Source: JAPOXR01 sp965214695
GTDB lineage: Bacteria > Pseudomonadota > Alphaproteobacteria > Rhodobacterales > Rhodobacteraceae
Length of the DNA stretch: 64,000 nt
Assembly (NCBI GenBank): GCA_965214695.1
Contig: OZ243967.1
Location: 682,001 to 746,000, forward strand
Direction: 5' to 3'
Positions within the stretch are counted from its first letter, which is position 1, and each line of letters begins with the position of its first letter. The notes beneath the pieces were generated by a model. The model was not told the origin of the DNA, did no database searches, and saw only the letters and a program-made list of their open reading frames with translations. This document shows, piece after piece, positions 9,114 through 17,780 of this stretch. The position numbers and the translations under genes were made by a program.

Positions 9114-10886
9114 TCATTCGGCCTGACCAGAGGTTGGTATGGCCCGTTTCGACGTGACCATCCCATCGCCCGTCGATCGGTGCCTGGAGGCCTGCGATGC
9201 CGGCGGGCCATCCGCTGCCCGGCATTGGACCGGGTAGTTCTCGGCCAGATGGGCCGGCGAGAACTTGCCGCTTGCCAGATCCTCGGCGAGGGCCTCCTCG
9301 CTGCGGTCTGCCGGGTCGCCGAAGCCGCCGGCGCCCGCCGTGACCACGCTGATCGTTCCGTCTGGGCCGACACGCATTGCCGCCGGCTTGCTGGACAGTG
9401 TTTGCTCGACGCCATTGTCGCGGAGAACCGCGAACCGCCCGGTTCCACCCGGACTGCCCCCGGAAATGCCCCAGGGCGGATTTGCGAAGCGCTCCCCCTG
9501 TCCGGAAAACGTGGTTTCGTGTCCGATTGGCCGGTAGTCCCTGCGTAGGCCGAGGCCGCCGCGATGCCGGCCGGCGCCACCGGAATTCTCGACCAGTTCG
9601 TAACGCTCGATCATCAACGGGTATTCCGTCTCCAGCGCCTCGATTGGCAGGTTCGACGTGTTGGTCATGTGGACCTGCACGCCGTCGGTTCCGTCCTTGT
9701 AGGATCTTGCCCCGGCACCGCCGCCCAGTGTCTCCAGATAGACATAGTATCTGTCATCGGCCCCGCGACCAAAGAAGGCGGCCGAGGTATTGGCGCCGTT
9801 GGAGGCCGCGATGATGCGCTCGGGGCATGCCGGGGCCAGGGCACCGAAGATCACGTCCACGATGCGTTGCGCCGTTTGTGCCCGCGCTGCCGATGCAGCC
9901 GGGAACGCGGCGTTCACGATCGAACCCTCGGGTGCCTTGATCGTCACCGGATCGAGCATTCCGTGGTTTTGCGGGCAATCCGGGTCCAGCAGCACCTTCA
10001 TGCAGTAGAGGCAGGTCGCCTGGAGGCCCGCCATGGTGACGTTGTTATTGCCCTCGACCTGCTGATCAGTGCCATCGAAATCGAACTCGATCTCGTCTCC
10101 CCTGACCGTGATCGAGAGCCTGATGCAGATGTTCCTGCGTGACAGCCCGTCATCATCCACCACATCCTCGAACCGGTAGACGCCGTCGGGAAGATCGTTG
10201 ATCGCCGCCCGCGTCCGGCGGGCGACGGCGGCGATAATCGCGTCGCAACCTTCGGCGATTCGGCCGGCGCCCCAGCGCCTGATCAGCGGCACCGCCCGGC
10301 GAACGGCCAGCTGGTTGGACGCGATCTGGGCGTTGTAATCGCCAAGACGTTCCTCCGGAACACGGACGTTCAGAAGCACCATGTCCATCACGTCCTGGAC
10401 GATTCTTCCATCCTGCATCAGTCGAACCGGGGGGATGCGCAAGCCTTCCTGGTAGATCTCGGTCATGCCGCCCGCCATCGAGCCGGGAGACATGCCGCCG
10501 ATGTCAGCATGATGCGCAATGTTGCAGGCGAACATGACCAGGGCGCCGTCGTGGAAGATCGGCGCGGCGACGGCGACATCGGGCAGGTGCGAGCCACGCC
10601 CGACATAGGGGTCGTTCGACATGAACATGTCGCCGGGGCGAACGCCGCCACTGCCATATTTTTCCAGCACGACTTCGACCAGGCCCAGCATCGAGGCCAG
10701 GTGCAGGGGCATGCTCTCGCCTTGGACGACCACGCGGCCACCGGTATCGAAAAGCGCGGTGGAATGGTCCCTGCGCTCCTTGATGTTGGTCGAATAGGAT
10801 GCCTTCATCAACGCGATGTACATCTCGTCGGCGACGCTGGCCATTGCGTTGCGGAGGATCTCGGTCTCGATCGGAGACATTGCCAT
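9114..10886 (-). CDS. hyuB: Hydantoinase B / N-methylhydantoinase (ATP-hydrolysing) beta-type subunit
   Basis: A 590-residue HyuB-family protein. Recognisable blocks are MPLHLASMLG, MSNDPYVGRGSHLPDV and, near the C-terminus, RHRGGLGLRRDY. With HyuA it forms the ATP-dependent N-methylhydantoin amidohydrolase or 5-oxoprolinase/acetone-carboxylase type heteromer that opens a cyclic imide or lactam. Its start lies 3 bp after the hyuA stop and its Shine-Dalgarno sequence is inside the end of hyuA, so the two are coupled. The last 40 or so residues are unusual in sequence and may be a lineage-specific tail. The true substrate is unknown. Confidence 0.92.
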   Translation of the reverse strand: MAMSPIETEILRNAMASVADEMYIALMKASYSTNIKERRDHSTALFDTGGRVVVQGESMPLHLASMLGLVEVVLEKYGSGGVRPGDMFMSNDPYVGRGSHLPDVAVAAPIFHDGALVMFACNIAHHADIGGMSPGSMAGGMTEIYQEGLRIPPVRLMQDGRIVQDVMDMVLLNVRVPEERLGDYNAQIASNQLAVRRAVPLIRRWGAGRIAEGCDAIIAAVARRTRAAINDLPDGVYRFEDVVDDDGLSRRNICIRLSITVRGDEIEFDFDGTDQQVEGNNNVTMAGLQATCLYCMKVLLDPDCPQNHGMLDPVTIKAPEGSIVNAAFPAASAARAQTAQRIVDVIFGALAPACPERIIAASNGANTSAAFFGRGADDRYYVYLETLGGGAGARSYKDGTDGVQVHMTNTSNLPIEALETEYPLMIERYELVENSGGAGRHRGGLGLRRDYRPIGHETTFSGQGERFANPPWGISGGSPGGTGRFAVLRDNGVEQTLSSKPAAMRVGPDGTISVVTAGAGGFGDPADRSEEALAEDLASGKFSPAHLAENYPVQCRAADGPPASQASRHRSTGDGMVTSKRAIPTSGQAE

Positions 10887-10889
10887 GGC

Positions 10890-12932
10890 CTAGACTCCCT
10901 TCACATCCATGACCAAATTTCCCCAGCGGTCGGTCCGTGCGCGATCTTCGGGGAAGACCAGGACCGTGGTGTCCATCTGCTCGACGATCGCCGGACCCTC
11001 GATGACCTGCCCGCGCGCCAGGTCGCTCCGCTGGAAAAGCGGCGTCCGGACACGTCCGGTGTCGTCGAACAGCACCATGCGATGCCCGGAAGGCCCGGCC
11101 GGCTTCGACTCGGACACCATCGGCAGCGCTGGCCGATCCAATTCACCAGTCGCCTTGACGACGACGTTGACGATCTGGACAGGCTCGCTCTCGGACGCAA
11201 ATCCGTAGGCAAACTCGTGGGCGGCGTGAAATGCCTTGCCAAGCCCGGCGATCAGGGCGTCGTCATTCAATTCCAGATCGGCCTCGATGGCCAGTTCATA
11301 GTTCTGGCCGAAATAGCGTGCGCCCACGGTCCAGATGCGTTGCGCCCTCCGAGGACAAATCCCTTCCACCGAGAACCAGTCCGCCGATTGCCGCTCCAGC
11401 TCCGCCACCGCTCGACGCAGCCGGGCAACGCCGTCACCATCGAGTTTCGACAGGATGGTGACGACGAAGTCGGTGGAAAGCCGGGCGTTGAGCGCCCCTT
11501 CGGCACAAAGAATGCCGGGATCCGGAGGAACGACAACCTGCAACATGCCCAGATCACGCGCGACCTCGGTGGCAAAGAGCGCACCGGCACCACCAAAAAC
11601 GAAGAGCGCGAAATCGCTCGGGTAATGGCCGCGTTCGACAGAAATTGAACGGATTGCCTTGACCATCGTTGCCGCTGCAACACGCAGGATGCCAAGTGCG
11701 GCCTCGTCCGGCGTCACATCGAGCCGCTTTGCCAGCGCGGTAATTCCCCGGGCAGCCAGCTCGGCCCTGATCGGCATGCGCCCGGCCAGAAGAGTCTCCC
11801 CGTTGAGGCGGCCCAGCATGACATTTGCGTCCGTCACGGTCGCATCCGTCCCGCCCAAATCGTAGCAGAGCGGTCCAGGCACGGCGCCGGCGCTGTGCGG
11901 GCCAACCTTCAGCAGACCATCGCGGTCAATCCAGGCTATTGATCCTCCGCCCGCCCCGACGGCGTTCACGTCGAGCGCAGGAATGCGGATCGGATAGCCC
12001 GCCAGATCGCGCTCGTTCACCTCGACCGCATTCCCGTCCTTCAACAGCGACACGTCAGCACTTGTGCCGCCCACATCGAGGGTGATGATGTTTCCGAGTC
12101 CGGCCGCAGATGCTCGGCGCTGAGCGCCCTTTACGCCGGCGGCCGGACCGGAAAGCGATGCCCGAACCGGATACTCCCGGGCCATTCGCACCGACATCAG
12201 GCCGCCGGCGCTTTGGGTTACCTTGATCTCCGAAGAGATTCCCAGATCAGCAATCGATCGGGTCAGCCGATCGAGATATGAGCCCAGAACAGTAATCAGG
12301 GCGCCGTTCAGAACGGCCGTGGAAAAACGCTCGTATTCGCGGAATTCGGGATAGACATCCGACGAACACAGCACGGCGACCGAGTTCGGGAGATTGTCTT
12401 TCAGGATCGCCGCGGCGCGCTGCTCATCCCGCGGAAAGGCATAGGAATGCAGAAAGCAGACGACCACGCAGGCCACCGATTCCCTGTCCAGGCGGCCCGC
12501 AGCTTCGCGCACGGCGTCCTCGTCCAGCGGTATGTGGGTTGTACCGTCGGCAAGGGTTCTCTGTGGCACATCCAGCCTCAGGCGGCGTTCGACCAGAGGT
12601 GGCGGATGGTCCGAATGCATGTCATAGACGGTGGGCCTGGTCTGGCGCCCGATCTCCATGAGATCCCGAAAACCTCCCGAGGTGATCAACGCAACCTTGC
12701 CATGCTTGCGCTGGATCAGCGCGTTTGTGCCAACAGTCGTGCCATGCGCCAGCCAATTGACAGACGAGGCGGATAACGCATGTTGCTGCATGATGGCCGC
12801 AACCCCCTCGATGATCGCACGTTCGGGTGCATCCGGAGTCGAGGGCAGCTTGTGCATCAACAGCGTGCTGCCATCGTCGCGATTTACTGCAATGTCGGTG
12901 AAGGTCCCGCCGACGTCGACTCCGATATACAT
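10890..12932 (-). CDS. hyuA: Hydantoinase A / N-methylhydantoinase alpha-type subunit
   Basis: A 680-residue protein of the ASKHA-fold HyuA/OplA family. The N-terminal phosphate-binding motif is DVGGTFTD at residues 5-12; a central LDVGGTSADVSLL and a later FVFGGAGALFATEVA are typical. It binds and hydrolyses ATP to drive ring opening together with HyuB. It lies 15 bp downstream of the flavin monooxygenase gene and directly upstream of hyuB. The N-methylhydantoinase, 5-oxoprolinase and acetone carboxylase subfamilies cannot be separated confidently; no gamma subunit is nearby, which argues against acetone carboxylase. Confidence 0.93.
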   Translation of the reverse strand: MYIGVDVGGTFTDIAVNRDDGSTLLMHKLPSTPDAPERAIIEGVAAIMQQHALSASSVNWLAHGTTVGTNALIQRKHGKVALITSGGFRDLMEIGRQTRPTVYDMHSDHPPPLVERRLRLDVPQRTLADGTTHIPLDEDAVREAAGRLDRESVACVVVCFLHSYAFPRDEQRAAAILKDNLPNSVAVLCSSDVYPEFREYERFSTAVLNGALITVLGSYLDRLTRSIADLGISSEIKVTQSAGGLMSVRMAREYPVRASLSGPAAGVKGAQRRASAAGLGNIITLDVGGTSADVSLLKDGNAVEVNERDLAGYPIRIPALDVNAVGAGGGSIAWIDRDGLLKVGPHSAGAVPGPLCYDLGGTDATVTDANVMLGRLNGETLLAGRMPIRAELAARGITALAKRLDVTPDEAALGILRVAAATMVKAIRSISVERGHYPSDFALFVFGGAGALFATEVARDLGMLQVVVPPDPGILCAEGALNARLSTDFVVTILSKLDGDGVARLRRAVAELERQSADWFSVEGICPRRAQRIWTVGARYFGQNYELAIEADLELNDDALIAGLGKAFHAAHEFAYGFASESEPVQIVNVVVKATGELDRPALPMVSESKPAGPSGHRMVLFDDTGRVRTPLFQRSDLARGQVIEGPAIVEQMDTTVLVFPEDRARTDRWGNLVMDVKGV

Positions 12933-12947
12933 GCGTCGCCCTTGCCC

Positions 12948-14228
12948 CTATTTCCCCGTTTTCAGGTCGGAATTTCCTGCGCGACCATCAAGGAAACTCT
13001 TGACCTGGCTCGCCACGAGGCGACCGTCGTCCTCGACGCCATAGAGGATCCCGGATTTGCGCCTGGTCATCCAGTTGAGGCCTGAGAAAAACATGCCCGC
13101 CATCGGACTTGCCCCGCCATCCGTCACCGGATAGCCAAATCCGTCCGTTGGCAAACCTTCGATCCATGAGAAGTCGAAACCAAATCCCGTTGCCCAGATC
13201 ACGGTTCCGATGCCGGCCTCGTCCAGGCCCAGGCGGGCCGGCGCCTCCGGCCTGCGCTGCCCGGGCGCCATGAATCCAAGCATGTCCGCTTCGCTGCGCG
13301 GCGGGGCATTGATCCCGTTTTCTTCAATGAACGCATCGATTCGTGCAACCAGATCGGTGCAGAAGCGATCGGCATGCTCAAGATTGTCGGCCAGGTCATC
13401 CCCGAGGCGCAATGATCGCCCCTCGACACCCTCGAGACGACCGAGCAGATGCGCACCTCGCCGGGCAAAATCGTACAGGCTCACCGTTGCCCCGCCATCG
13501 CGCCCGGTCACGTGCGGGTCACCGACAAAACGCAATCCGGGGTGGTCAAGCATGTCGGGCGTCCTGTCGAGATAGCCCATCCGCCGCTGCCAGCAGAGAA
13601 TGTCGCGCCCGCGATACCGCCGCGGAAGCCGGCCGTTGCGCGCGACGCAGAGATAGGTATCCCGTCCGGCGCGCAGGAAATCCTCGGCAATCTGGCAGCC
13701 GGTCTGCCCGGTCCCGACAATCAGGACGGCCCCCGGCGATGCCTGGTCGGGATTCCTGTAATCCTCGGCGTGCAATTGGAGGATGTCCTCCGGAATCCCG
13801 CGTGCCGCCCCGGGCAATTTCGGATGCTGATAGGTTGCTGTCGCCACGATAACGGCACGGGCATGAATGTCGCCCGCATCGGTCATGACACGAAATTGTC
13901 GGCCGGTCTTTTCGATTCGTCTTGCGTCGACGCCGCTTGTGACGGGCGCGCCGAACGAGTCGGCCCAGCACTTCATGTAGGACACGAACTCGTCCCGGTG
14001 CATGAACCCGTCCGGATCTCTGCCGTCATAGGGTTTCCCCGGCAGGTTGACCGTCCAGTTCGGGGTTACCAAACAGAAGGAGTCCCAGCGGTGCCTTTCC
14101 CAGGCGTGGGCCACGCCGCCCCGATCCACGATCCGATGGGAAATTCCGGCCCGGGCGAGGAAATAACTTGCTGAAAGCCCGCCCTGCCCGGCTCCGATGA
14201 CAAGCACGGTCTCGATGGCTTCACTCAC
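12948..14228 (-). CDS. FAD-dependent monooxygenase-like oxidoreductase
   Basis: A 426-residue flavoprotein. The FAD motif GAGQGG lies about 14 residues from the start and the NADPH-type motif GTGQTG in the middle, the arrangement of flavin-containing monooxygenases. RWDSFCLVTPNW and PGKPY resemble the MSMEG_0569-like flavin oxidoreductase group. GTG at 14228 is chosen: it overlaps the DinB stop in GTGA, while the upstream open frame to 14480 merely shadows the DinB gene. It could oxygenate the nitrogen or ring of the substrate before hydrolytic opening by HyuAB. Substrate unknown. Confidence 0.88.
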   Translation of the reverse strand: MSEAIETVLVIGAGQGGLSASYFLARAGISHRIVDRGGVAHAWERHRWDSFCLVTPNWTVNLPGKPYDGRDPDGFMHRDEFVSYMKCWADSFGAPVTSGVDARRIEKTGRQFRVMTDAGDIHARAVIVATATYQHPKLPGAARGIPEDILQLHAEDYRNPDQASPGAVLIVGTGQTGCQIAEDFLRAGRDTYLCVARNGRLPRRYRGRDILCWQRRMGYLDRTPDMLDHPGLRFVGDPHVTGRDGGATVSLYDFARRGAHLLGRLEGVEGRSLRLGDDLADNLEHADRFCTDLVARIDAFIEENGINAPPRSEADMLGFMAPGQRRPEAPARLGLDEAGIGTVIWATGFGFDFSWIEGLPTDGFGYPVTDGGASPMAGMFFSGLNWMTRRKSGILYGVEDDGRLVASQVKSFLDGRAGNSDLKTGK

Positions 14229-14755
14229 GCCGCGTCGCTCCACCGATCCATATCGCCGCGCCCGAACTTGACCACATCCACGGGCGGCGGGTATCGGCCG
14301 GCCTCGCCAATCATCTGGTGAACCTGTCCACGGTGATGGATCTGGTGCTGGAACAGGTTTGTGAGGCACAGTTTCATCGGCAGCGAGAAGACCTCCTTCT
14401 GGTCCATGCCGACGGCCGTGAAGGTGAGGTTCGCGTCCAGCTCGTCCTGCGTCATTGCCGCGCAGAATTCGGCGTACCACGAGTCGCTGGCGCGATGCGC
14501 GGCCTCCAGATCATCGAATTGGTCGTGGAGCACCTCGTCCAGCGCCGTGTATGTCGTGGGTTTTTTCTCCAGCCGCTCGCGATAAATGAGATCGGCCAGG
14601 AGAATGTGGTTCATGGTGTTGTGGATCGACTTGAAAAACGCCTTCCGATCCGCCTTGCGCTCCGAGTCCGAGAACTCTCGCAGTGCATTGTAGATGCGTA
14701 TGTTGGCCCAGGCATTGTAGCGTGCTGCCGTTTCAATATCCAGGAGCTGTGCCAT
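14225..14755 (-). CDS. DinB-family four-helix protein
   Basis: A 176-residue DinB/YfiT-like protein starting MAQLLDIETAARYNAWAN, the usual N-terminus. The metal-binding histidines expected in this fold are visible: H in SIHNTMNHILLAD and the pair in FQHQIHHRGQVHQM. The family includes thiol-dependent S-transferases and metal-dependent hydrolases of unknown substrate. The long open frame upstream of 14755 is antisense to another gene and is rejected. Its stop overlaps the GTG of the flavin monooxygenase, so the pair is translationally coupled. Confidence 0.88.
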   Translation of the reverse strand: MAQLLDIETAARYNAWANIRIYNALREFSDSERKADRKAFFKSIHNTMNHILLADLIYRERLEKKPTTYTALDEVLHDQFDDLEAAHRASDSWYAEFCAAMTQDELDANLTFTAVGMDQKEVFSLPMKLCLTNLFQHQIHHRGQVHQMIGEAGRYPPPVDVVKFGRGDMDRWSDAA

Positions 14756-14813
14756 TCCTGATTGCCCTTTCTTGCGTCCCGCACGTCCGGCGAGGATCCG
14801 CATGGTTATGAAG

Positions 14814-15122
14814 TCAGCTGGACGAGCCTTGCGCCCGAACCTCGTATTCGACCGGATCCGGCCTGCCGTCGGAAGCGTACATGTGCGAAAACATGTCGAT
14901 AATCCTGGCAAGATCGGGGCTGGCCATGAAATTGTCATAGCTGGCGCGGTCCGCCCAGACAGTGAATGCGATGCGCTGCGGGCCCGATGGTTCACCGAGC
15001 AGCATCGCTCGCACGAAGCCGGCATGCTCTTGCATCATCGGAACGGCACCCGCCTCGAAGAGCTTTGAGTCCTCGCCCCAATACTCGGCCTTGCACTTCC
15101 AGTGCGCCATCCTGGCATACAC
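14814..15122 (-). CDS. Small dimeric alpha/beta-barrel protein (ABM/NIPSNAP/Dabb type)
   Basis: About 102 residues. The repeated pattern of a beta strand plus ARMAHWKCKAEYW, AFTVWADRASYDNF and IIDMFSHMYAS resembles small ferredoxin-fold barrels used as monooxygenases, dehydratases or stress proteins. I chose GTG at 15122 because GGGAGG lies 8 nt upstream; ATG at 15110 has no well-spaced site. It is the first gene of the minus arm, about 30 bp from the operator palindrome at 15153. Specific function not recognised. Confidence 0.65.
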   Translation of the reverse strand: MYARMAHWKCKAEYWGEDSKLFEAGAVPMMQEHAGFVRAMLLGEPSGPQRIAFTVWADRASYDNFMASPDLARIIDMFSHMYASDGRPDPVEYEVRAQGSSS

Positions 15123-15152
15123 GGCAATTGCCTCCCTTGCTGCGACATCATG

Positions 15153-15173
15153 AAATATATTCGAGATATATTT
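15153..15173. promoter_or_regulatory. Palindromic operator between the two arms (copy 1)
   Basis: AAATATAT, spacer TCGAG, ATATATTT: a perfect 8-bp inverted repeat in the divergent region between the genes starting at 15122 (minus) and 15242 (plus). It is conspicuously AT-rich against the surrounding GC-rich DNA. The inner ATATAT-N5-ATATAT core recurs at 19170-19186. The likely binder is the cluster's GntR regulator; this is inference. Confidence 0.75.
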
Positions 15174-15241
15174 TGGTTGCAATAGGCGGCTGCGTCCCCT
15201 ATTGTCGCGGCGTGACGGAGCTTGGAAGGGAGCCTGCGGAA

Positions 15242-16099
15242 ATGGCAAGCAAGTTGTACGGCAAGTATTCACAGGCCGAGCTTGATCACGAATACGACAT
15301 GCGCATTCGTTGCCCGCACTTTGCCGAGACATTCGCTGCGATGGACGTTCACAATACGCGCATGGCCGAGATCTACGAATCTCGCCTGGACGTGCCTTTT
15401 GGAGACCGCGACCTGGAAAAACTGGACATCTGGCCGGGGCGTGGCGCCTCTCCGATCCTGCTGTTCATTCATGGCGGTTACTGGCGGGCATTCGACAAGG
15501 CGATGTTCCGGTTCGTTGCAGAACGATACGTCGAGGCGGGTTCGGCAGTGGTGCTGAACAATTATGACCTGTGTCCCCGGGTCACAATGGACGTGATCAC
15601 CGAACAGAACCGGCAGGCGTTGAAGTGGATCTACGAAAACGCCGGGGAATTCGGTGGTGATCCGGGCCGGATCCACGTCACCGGGCATTCGGCGGGCGGT
15701 CACCTGACGGCCATGCTGCTGGCAACTGACTGGACGAGCCGCGGGCTGCCGGGTGACGTCGTCAACGGTGCCGTGCCACTCAGCGGCCTGTTTGATCTTG
15801 AACCGCTGCGACGCTCATATCTCAACGCCGATCTCAACATGAACGAAGACGAGGCGCGGCGCAACAGCCCGATTCACCACCTTCCCGAGCGGATGCCGCC
15901 AACGGTCATTGCCGTCGGCGGGGGTGAAACCGATGAATTCCGTCGGCAATCACGGATTTATACCGATGCCTGCCGTGATGCCGGATTCGATGTCAGCTAC
16001 CTTGAAGTCGGCAACCACGATCACGTGAATGTCGCAGGAGAATATCGCAATCGCCTGAGCCCGCTCACCGCGGCGCTCTTTGCTCAGATGGGTCTTTGA
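15242..16099 (+). CDS. Alpha/beta-hydrolase, arylformamidase (kynurenine formamidase)-like
   Basis: A 285-residue alpha/beta-hydrolase. HGGYWRAF is the oxyanion-hole motif typical of kynurenine formamidase-type enzymes; the nucleophile elbow is GHSAGGH, with a candidate acid in GGGETDEF and the catalytic His in NHDHVNV. It should hydrolyse a formamide, amide or ester. ATG at 15242 is preceded by GGAAGGGAG; the open frame further upstream crosses the operator and is rejected. It is the first gene of the plus arm, before the TRAP transporter, fitting an early hydrolytic step in a pathway that also holds a dimethylformamidase-like enzyme. Confidence 0.88.
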   Translation: MASKLYGKYSQAELDHEYDMRIRCPHFAETFAAMDVHNTRMAEIYESRLDVPFGDRDLEKLDIWPGRGASPILLFIHGGYWRAFDKAMFRFVAERYVEAGSAVVLNNYDLCPRVTMDVITEQNRQALKWIYENAGEFGGDPGRIHVTGHSAGGHLTAMLLATDWTSRGLPGDVVNGAVPLSGLFDLEPLRRSYLNADLNMNEDEARRNSPIHHLPERMPPTVIAVGGGETDEFRRQSRIYTDACRDAGFDVSYLEVGNHDHVNVAGEYRNRLSPLTAALFAQMGL

Positions 16100-16149
16100 A
16101 ACACGCGCTGGAAGGACCCGACTTTCAACAAGGGAAAGGAGAACAATCG

Positions 16150-17169
16150 ATGACACAGATCGGAAAACCGTTGCAAATGACGCTGCTGGCAGGGGCGCTG
16201 GCCGTGGGCCTGCCTGTCATGGCCCCGGCGCAGGATGTCGCCTGGGACATGCCGAACGAGTATGGTGAGACGTCGATCTCCGGTGAGGCAGACAAGATAT
16301 TCGCCGAAAGACTGGCAGCAAACAGCGGCGGCCGGATCATCATCACCAATCACTTCGGCGGTTCGTTGGGCTACAAGTCGAAAGACCACTGGGCGGCGGT
16401 TGAAGACCAGGCCGTCCCGATAGCCAGTACGTATACCGGGGTGTTTACGGGATTCGACCCGATCTTCCTGATGAACAACCTGCCATTCATGGCGACCAAC
16501 CCGACCCAGAGCAAGGCCCTGATCGATGCCGCGCGTCCCTACTACGCCGAGGCTTTCGCCAAGGGGAACCAGGTTCTTCTGCTTACCGAGCCCTGGTCGC
16601 CGGTCGGGTTGTGGACCAAGCGCCCGATCTCGTCGGCGGCCGAAATGCAGGGCCTCAAGGTCAGGACCTACGACAAGAATGGCACGCTGACATTGAAGGA
16701 ACTGGGTGCGGCGGCGATTCAGATGAGTTGGGCTGACGTGGTGCCGGCGCTTTCCACGAATACGATAGAAGCGGTGCTGACCTCGGAGGAAGGTGGTCTG
16801 TCGGCCAATTTCCAGGAATACCTCGATCACTACCATTATCTCAATTTCACCATGGGCTCGAACATGGTTCATGTGAATCGGGACGTTCTCGATGGGCTTC
16901 CGGATGATCTCCGGCAAATCGTGCTCGACACCGCTGCCGAGGTCGAGGCCGAACTCTGGGCGCGTGCACAGGATCGAATCGACCTGAACGTCCAGCGCCT
17001 GCAGGATGCCAATGTCACCGCGATCCAGGATGTGCCCGAGAGCTTCATCGACGAACTGAAGACCGCATCGATGGTTGCGATCAACGAATGGCGCGAGTTG
17101 ATCGGCCAGGAACTTGCGGACGAAATCCTGGCCACATATGCCAAACAGCTCGAGATGGTCTCCAACTAG
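16150..17169 (+). CDS. dctP: TRAP transporter solute-binding protein
   Basis: A 339-residue DctP-family periplasmic receptor with an N-terminal Sec signal ending near APAQDVAWD. Family landmarks include VRTYDKNGT around the arginine that pairs with the substrate carboxylate, and NTIEAVLTSEEG. ATG at 16150 has an AAGGAG-type site upstream. It binds a small organic acid, probably carrying a carboxylate, and delivers it to DctQM. It is 50 bp after the hydrolase gene in the same operon. Confidence 0.92.
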   Translation: MTQIGKPLQMTLLAGALAVGLPVMAPAQDVAWDMPNEYGETSISGEADKIFAERLAANSGGRIIITNHFGGSLGYKSKDHWAAVEDQAVPIASTYTGVFTGFDPIFLMNNLPFMATNPTQSKALIDAARPYYAEAFAKGNQVLLLTEPWSPVGLWTKRPISSAAEMQGLKVRTYDKNGTLTLKELGAAAIQMSWADVVPALSTNTIEAVLTSEEGGLSANFQEYLDHYHYLNFTMGSNMVHVNRDVLDGLPDDLRQIVLDTAAEVEAELWARAQDRIDLNVQRLQDANVTAIQDVPESFIDELKTASMVAINEWRELIGQELADEILATYAKQLEMVSN

Positions 17170-17192
17170 AGCTGAAGGTGTCCGACATTGCT

Positions 17193-17217
17193 GGTCGCCG
17201 CCCCCTGGGCGGCGACC
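17193..17217 (+). promoter_or_regulatory. Stem-loop between dctP and dctQ
   Basis: A perfect 10-bp stem (GGTCGCCGCC, loop CCCTG, GGCGGCGACC) is followed by TCTTTTG, a short T-rich run. It lies 23 bp after the dctP stop and about 30 bp before dctQ. It probably acts as a partial terminator or 3' stabiliser giving excess binding protein over membrane subunits. Confidence 0.8.
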
Positions 17218-17245
17218 TCTTTTGAAGAGAGGTGAGTGGTCGTCA

Positions 17246-17776
17246 ATGACCCATCTCCATCGGTTTTCTTCATTCGTCAATGGCCTCGGCATGTTTGCAG
17301 CAGTGACGATACTGTTGAGCATGACGGGCCTCATCCTGACGGAAGTCGTCCTCAGAACCTTCTACGCGTCATCCACGCACATGGCCGATGAACTCGTGGG
17401 TTACGGCATCGGTGCAATGAGCTTCCTTGCACTCGGACAGGCCCTCGAGAAGGGAACGCTCATCCGCATGAACCTGCTGCTGGCGAACATGAAGAGCGGC
17501 GGCCTGGCCAGGCGCGCAGTCGAGGTGACATGCATAATCTTCGGGATCTTCAGTTGCGGCATGGCGTTCTGGTTCTTCACGCGAAACGTCATCCGCAACT
17601 ACGAACGCGGATATGTAAGCGAGACAATTGCCCAGGTACCGCTCTGGTTGCCCGAATCATTCATTTCAGTCGGCCTTGCCATTCTTCTCCTCCAGTTTGT
17701 ATCCTACCTGATGCGAGTGCTCATGGGCGAGGCCGATCTCTCTTCCGCCAAGGCTGCCGAGCTGGGGATCGAATAG
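17246..17776 (+). CDS. dctQ: TRAP transporter small membrane subunit
   Basis: A 176-residue protein with four predicted transmembrane helices (about residues 10-32, 45-68, 88-110 and 132-155), the size and topology of DctQ. ATG at 17246 was chosen because the protein begins directly before helix one; the longer open frame to 17114 overlaps dctP. It pairs with DctM and docks DctP. The gap to dctM is 4 bp. Confidence 0.88.
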   Translation: MTHLHRFSSFVNGLGMFAAVTILLSMTGLILTEVVLRTFYASSTHMADELVGYGIGAMSFLALGQALEKGTLIRMNLLLANMKSGGLARRAVEVTCIIFGIFSCGMAFWFFTRNVIRNYERGYVSETIAQVPLWLPESFISVGLAILLLQFVSYLMRVLMGEADLSSAKAAELGIE

Positions 17777-17780
17777 CGCG

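Noticed and set aside
14229..14480. Longer N-terminus for the flavin monooxygenase
   Set aside because: It is antiparallel-free but overlaps the coding region of the DinB gene in another frame; the FAD motif begins only a few residues after the GTG at 14228.
14966..15241. N-terminal extension of the formamidase-like hydrolase
   Set aside because: The extension crosses the divergent operator and the start of the minus-strand gene; a strong ribosome site precedes ATG 15242.
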